The translations under genes were made by a program, and so were the position numbers. A stretch of DNA of 7,515 nucleotides from Bacteroidota bacterium (GTDB taxonomy: Bacteria > Bacteroidota > Ignavibacteria > Ignavibacteriales > Melioribacteraceae). Below the pieces are notes generated by a model, which worked only from the letters and a program-made list of their open reading frames with translations, was not told the DNA's origin and did not search any database. How positions within the stretch are numbered: the first letter of the stretch is position 1; every line of letters starts with the position of its first letter. Where the stretch lies: the NCBI GenBank assembly GCA_023381535.1, contig JAMCSN010000233.1:363-7877 (forward strand), read 5' to 3'. Positions 4,622-7,515 of this stretch are shown in pieces.

Positions 4622-7515
4622 TATTCCGCCAACGGAAAAGTTAATAGAAAGGCAGTTCCTTCTTTAGAAGATTTTTCAATTCGGATTGTGCCGCCGATGC
4701 TTTCGATGAAACGTTTCGCTAAGCTCAACCCTAAACCCATTCCTCCGGTTTTTGTTGTGAAACTGTCGTCGAATACTTTTTCGATGTTTTCTCGATCTAT
4801 GCCCACGCCGTCATCTTCAATGTTTATTTTGCAATCGTTTTCTTCCTTTGCGAGCGTCACCGATATTTTCTGCGCCTCAGCTTGAATTGAATTTCGAATC
4901 AAGTTTACAAGTGTCCGTTTTAACTGATCCTGATCGGCATTAATATACACAACGGTTTCCGAAGCAGAAAAGTTTATCGTTTTGTTTTCGTTTGAAAACA
5001 AGTTGAGAACTTCGTTGATTGAAGCGACTATGTTCACTCTTTCAATGTTCAATCTAGGCATACGTGCAAAATTGGAAAACTCGGAAGCAATGTTTTTCAA
5101 AATCTCTATTTGAGCCGCAACAGTTTCGGTAACTTTTTCAAAGATCGAATCGAACTTTGGAGATTTATCTTTGTATGCGGCGATAAGCTGCTGAATGGAA
5201 AGTTTCATCGGCGTAAGGGGATTTTTTATTTCATGCGCAACTTGTTTTGCCATTTCCTTCCATGCTGCTTCACGTTCAAACTGCGCGATGTCCGCTTGAC
5301 TCTGCTTAATTCTGTTCACCATCTGGTTAAATCCATCCACCAGATCGTTGATCTCGCTTTTTGTTTGGTAATTTATCTCAACATTCAAGTCGCCGTTACT
5401 AATAGATTTTGTCGCGGCTGTTAATTTTCTCACAGGTAGAGAAATCTGCTCGGCAAGTAATGTGCTGAACAAAATCAGAAGTATAACGGCGAGAGAAAAA
5501 ATTCCGAATAAGAAAAAGCCCAGGTCAACATCAGAGAACGGGTAAGACACAACATTCATCAGATCGTTGACACTGATAATATAGTTCGCACCGTTAATTC
5601 CTTCTTTGGTATAGATCGAGTTATACCGAGTCCCGTCAAAATTTTCTTGTTCAAAGATTTTCTGATACTTGCCCACGACACAATTACGATATACATCCGA
5701 AGAAAGCGTAATCGGGAATAAACCGGTGTTCACAAAATCATTTTGCGGACTGTAAATCAAACTTCCGTTTTCATAGACAGAAAAATTTATTCCCAGGTCG
5801 TGAGACGCTTTATCAAATATAGTCACCGGATTCAAAGAAGTTTCGTTGGTGTAGGTGTTTATGTACGTTTCAACCTGACCGGTGAGTTCATTTAGTCTTC
5901 TTTGTATTAGCTCGGAGTTTTTTTCTTCCGTTAAATTCCTAAAATAGAATGCAATCACGATCAATGGGATAATTGACACAACGAGAAATGCGCCGATCAA
6001 TCTTGCCCGGAACGAGCGAAGCACTCCGCTTAATTGCCGCAGTTTTGAAGTCAGAAACATGAACAAGAAAATTGCAATTATGAGTGTGTGAATAAAAAAT
6101 ATTTTGAAAAAGTTTGAGAGGTTCCAAGAATATTTTTTCTGTTCGAGGGCAATTGCTAAGACTTTATTCCTTCCAGGCGAACTTATTTTTAACGCATACA
6201 CTAAATTCTCTTCGCCGTTCATCGTCATGTTCAACCAGGCTTCGTTGTAATTGCTGAAACCGGCGTTCAAAATTGATTTCTGATCTTCATCGGATAATGA
6301 AACATCTCCGAACGAACGGACCAACTCGTTATCATGAAAATCAAAAACTCTGAGTTTACTTAAATCCAGTGCGGATGAAATACCGGACCGCTGCGCAATC
6401 AAAAAATCTGGTAAGTACGAAAAGTTGAAATAGTCTTCATCGTAGATAGCTGAAACAACCATGTAGCCGATCACATTATTGCCTTCTTTTAACGGGGACA
6501 CGCCAACTAAAGTTATTTCGTCTCCGAAGAGATTAGCTTGCTTGAAAATTTTAGTGCTGTCGGCAATTCCTTCTAAGTAATTCTCGAAAGGTTCGGTGTA
6601 AAACTCTTTGTTGGTCTGGAAACCGCCGACATATTTTTTTTCTGAGTTATAAAACTCAATTGCGGATCTAACGCTTTCGCGGTAGAACAAACTATTTGTC
6701 CAGAGAACAAATGCATCTGGTGAAATATCTTCCTTTTGATTGAATGCATCCAGGATCTCGTCGTTCTGCTGAATTTGCGTCATCGTTTGAAGAACCATAA
6801 ACTCGACAACATTTTCGTTCGTTCGGGTTAACTCATGTGCGGTGGTCTTCAAAGATTCCCGTTCGATTTCATAGTTGTAATAGCTAAGAAGACTAACCGA
6901 GACGAGTGAAGCGGCAAATACGTAATAGACGAGAAGAATAAAGCGGCGTCTTCCCGAAAACACAACAAGGTATGCAAAACTGAACGTAATAATTATTGCG
7001 AGAATTCTGATTAGCGGTGTGCCTTGCGGTTCACTTTGCAATTCATCAAGGATCCAACCGAAAAATTGAATTACAAAAAAGATGAATAAGAAAAAACGAA
7101 TGTTCTTTTTCTTTTCTTCAAATATCTGTTTTGAAAACAACAGAACTAAGAGCATTACTAAGAAGAGAACTACAGAGAATGCCAGAATAAGAATATTTAG
7201 ATCCATCAAGAAAATCGGAGCGGTGGGAATAAGAGAGAAAACTTTGAAATACCTAATCGTAGAATCGAAGACAACGCTCCTCATGGCTGCGCCAAGTCCG
7301 CGAAGAGAAAGCAAGTAAAGAGGTACAGCAATCAAAAAGAGCAAAAAGAAAAATGAGAGTTTGGTTTTGCTCGCGGTGTTCTGTTCTTCAAGATAAACCA
7401 AAACGTACTTATACGCAATCAGCAGACCGATCAGCAGAAACGCTACCGTGATTGTAAATTCCAGCGGCGATCTTACCATTCCGAAAGCAAAGACAGAAGA
7501 AAAATTGGAAGCGTC
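4621..7515 (-). CDS. Large NtrY-like sensor histidine kinase with two extracytoplasmic sensor regions (5' end probably outside the window)
   Basis: Membrane sensor kinase that should autophosphorylate on His and pass phosphate to an unseen response regulator. Numbering is from the ATG at 7479 (952 residues). Six hydrophobic segments (about 8-30, 41-60, 93-116, 127-147, 155-174, 180-200) precede a first extracytoplasmic region (about 201-453). A membrane segment (455-476), a basic loop, another segment (493-513), a second sensor region (514-650, Cache-like by eye) and a last segment (652-674) follow. Next come HAMP (about 674-727) and HisKA with VAHEIKNPLTP (His749). The HATPase has N-box NLIRN (Asn859, Asn863), DDGVGI (889-894), FTTK and GGMGLGLSL. 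From about residue 489 it resembles NtrY but has no PAS between HAMP and HisKA. The frame stays open to the window edge, encoding DASNFSSVFAFG before this Met, and no spaced ribosome site is visible, so the true start probably lies beyond 7515. No response regulator is adjacent in the window. Confidence 0.9.
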   Translation of the reverse strand, partial: DASNFSSVFAFGMVRSPLEFTITVAFLLIGLLIAYKYVLVYLEEQNTASKTKLSFFFLLFLIAVPLYLLSLRGLGAAMRSVVFDSTIRYFKVFSLIPTAPIFLMDLNILILAFSVVLFLVMLLVLLFSKQIFEEKKKNIRFFLFIFFVIQFFGWILDELQSEPQGTPLIRILAIIITFSFAYLVVFSGRRRFILLVYYVFAASLVSVSLLSYYNYEIERESLKTTAHELTRTNENVVEFMVLQTMTQIQQNDEILDAFNQKEDISPDAFVLWTNSLFYRESVRSAIEFYNSEKKYVGGFQTNKEFYTEPFENYLEGIADSTKIFKQANLFGDEITLVGVSPLKEGNNVIGYMVVSAIYDEDYFNFSYLPDFLIAQRSGISSALDLSKLRVFDFHDNELVRSFGDVSLSDEDQKSILNAGFSNYNEAWLNMTMNGEENLVYALKISSPGRNKVLAIALEQKKYSWNLSNFFKIFFIHTLIIAIFLFMFLTSKLRQLSGVLRSFRARLIGAFLVVSIIPLIVIAFYFRNLTEEKNSELIQRRLNELTGQVETYINTYTNETSLNPVTIFDKASHDLGINFSVYENGSLIYSPQNDFVNTGLFPITLSSDVYRNCVVGKYQKIFEQENFDGTRYNSIYTKEGINGANYIISVNDLMNVVSYPFSDVDLGFFLFGIFSLAVILLILFSTLLAEQISLPVRKLTAATKSISNGDLNVEINYQTKSEINDLVDGFNQMVNRIKQSQADIAQFEREAAWKEMAKQVAHEIKNPLTPMKLSIQQLIAAYKDKSPKFDSIFEKVTETVAAQIEILKNIASEFSNFARMPRLNIERVNIVASINEVLNLFSNENKTINFSASETVVYINADQDQLKRTLVNLIRNSIQAEAQKISVTLAKEENDCKINIEDDGVGIDRENIEKVFDDSFTTKTGGMGLGLSLAKRFIESIGGTIRIEKSSKEGTAFLLTFPLAE

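Noticed and set aside
5110..5424. Plus-strand frame of 104 residues opposite the kinase HAMP/HisKA region
   Set aside because: It is antisense to the most conserved part of the kinase, has no recognisable motif, and is explained by the codon pattern of the real gene.
1..7515. A hidden defence system, CRISPR array or mobile element
   Set aside because: No spaced direct repeats, terminal inverted repeats, transposase or integrase were seen. The helicase-nuclease fits a housekeeping AddA/RecB-type repair enzyme better than a defence gene.

Overview
The window is a compact, AT-leaning bacterial gene block with every supported gene on the minus strand. Read in the direction of transcription (high to low coordinates), it holds: a very large multi-membrane-segment sensor histidine kinase with an NtrY-like C-terminal half (7515 to 4621, probably cut by the window edge); an AddA/RecB-type UvrD helicase-nuclease (4621 to 1075) whose frame is broken near 3830-3843; and a lipid-anchored N-acetylmuramoyl-L-alanine amidase (1096 to 29). 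The genes touch or overlap: the kinase stop and helicase start share one base (TAATG), and the helicase stop lies about 22 bases inside the amidase gene. They are therefore probably one transcription unit. No tRNA, rRNA, CRISPR array, insertion sequence or non-coding stretch over 300 bases was seen. All bases except 28 at the left end are accounted for by genes.

The organism is most likely a Gram-negative-type bacterium of the Bacteroidetes/Chlorobi/Ignavibacteria assemblage. This is an inference from the protein style (Lys/Phe/Asn/Ile-rich), the lipoprotein amidase, the AddA-like helicase with an Fe-S-type nuclease domain, and the very large NtrY-like kinase. No phylogenetic marker is present to prove it.

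The most informative feature is the helicase junction. An N-terminal reading frame (Q-motif, Walker A, motifs Ia and Ib) stops at 3830, and a second frame carries motifs II to VI and a complete PD-(D/E)XK nuclease domain. The frame change falls exactly on an imperfect 13-base tandem repeat (3832-3857, 11 of 13 bases identical). Both copies encode Lys-Thr-Ser-Leu, but in different frames. Removing one A from the A5 tract of the mRNA, or one 13-base repeat copy, restores a protein of about 1177-1181 residues. That is the size expected for AddA. The choice between a real mutation, a phase-variable tract and a sequencing or assembly error cannot be made from one sequence.

Functionally the block mixes envelope sensing (kinase), DNA double-strand break processing (helicase-nuclease) and peptidoglycan turnover (amidase). 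These do not form an obvious pathway, and the tight packing may simply reflect a compact genome. I see no convincing sign of a new defence or mobile system. The items worth following are the helicase frame break, the tandem-sensor kinase architecture, the Fe-S-type cysteines in an AddA-like protein, and a terminator-like hairpin on the opposite strand inside the end of the amidase gene.
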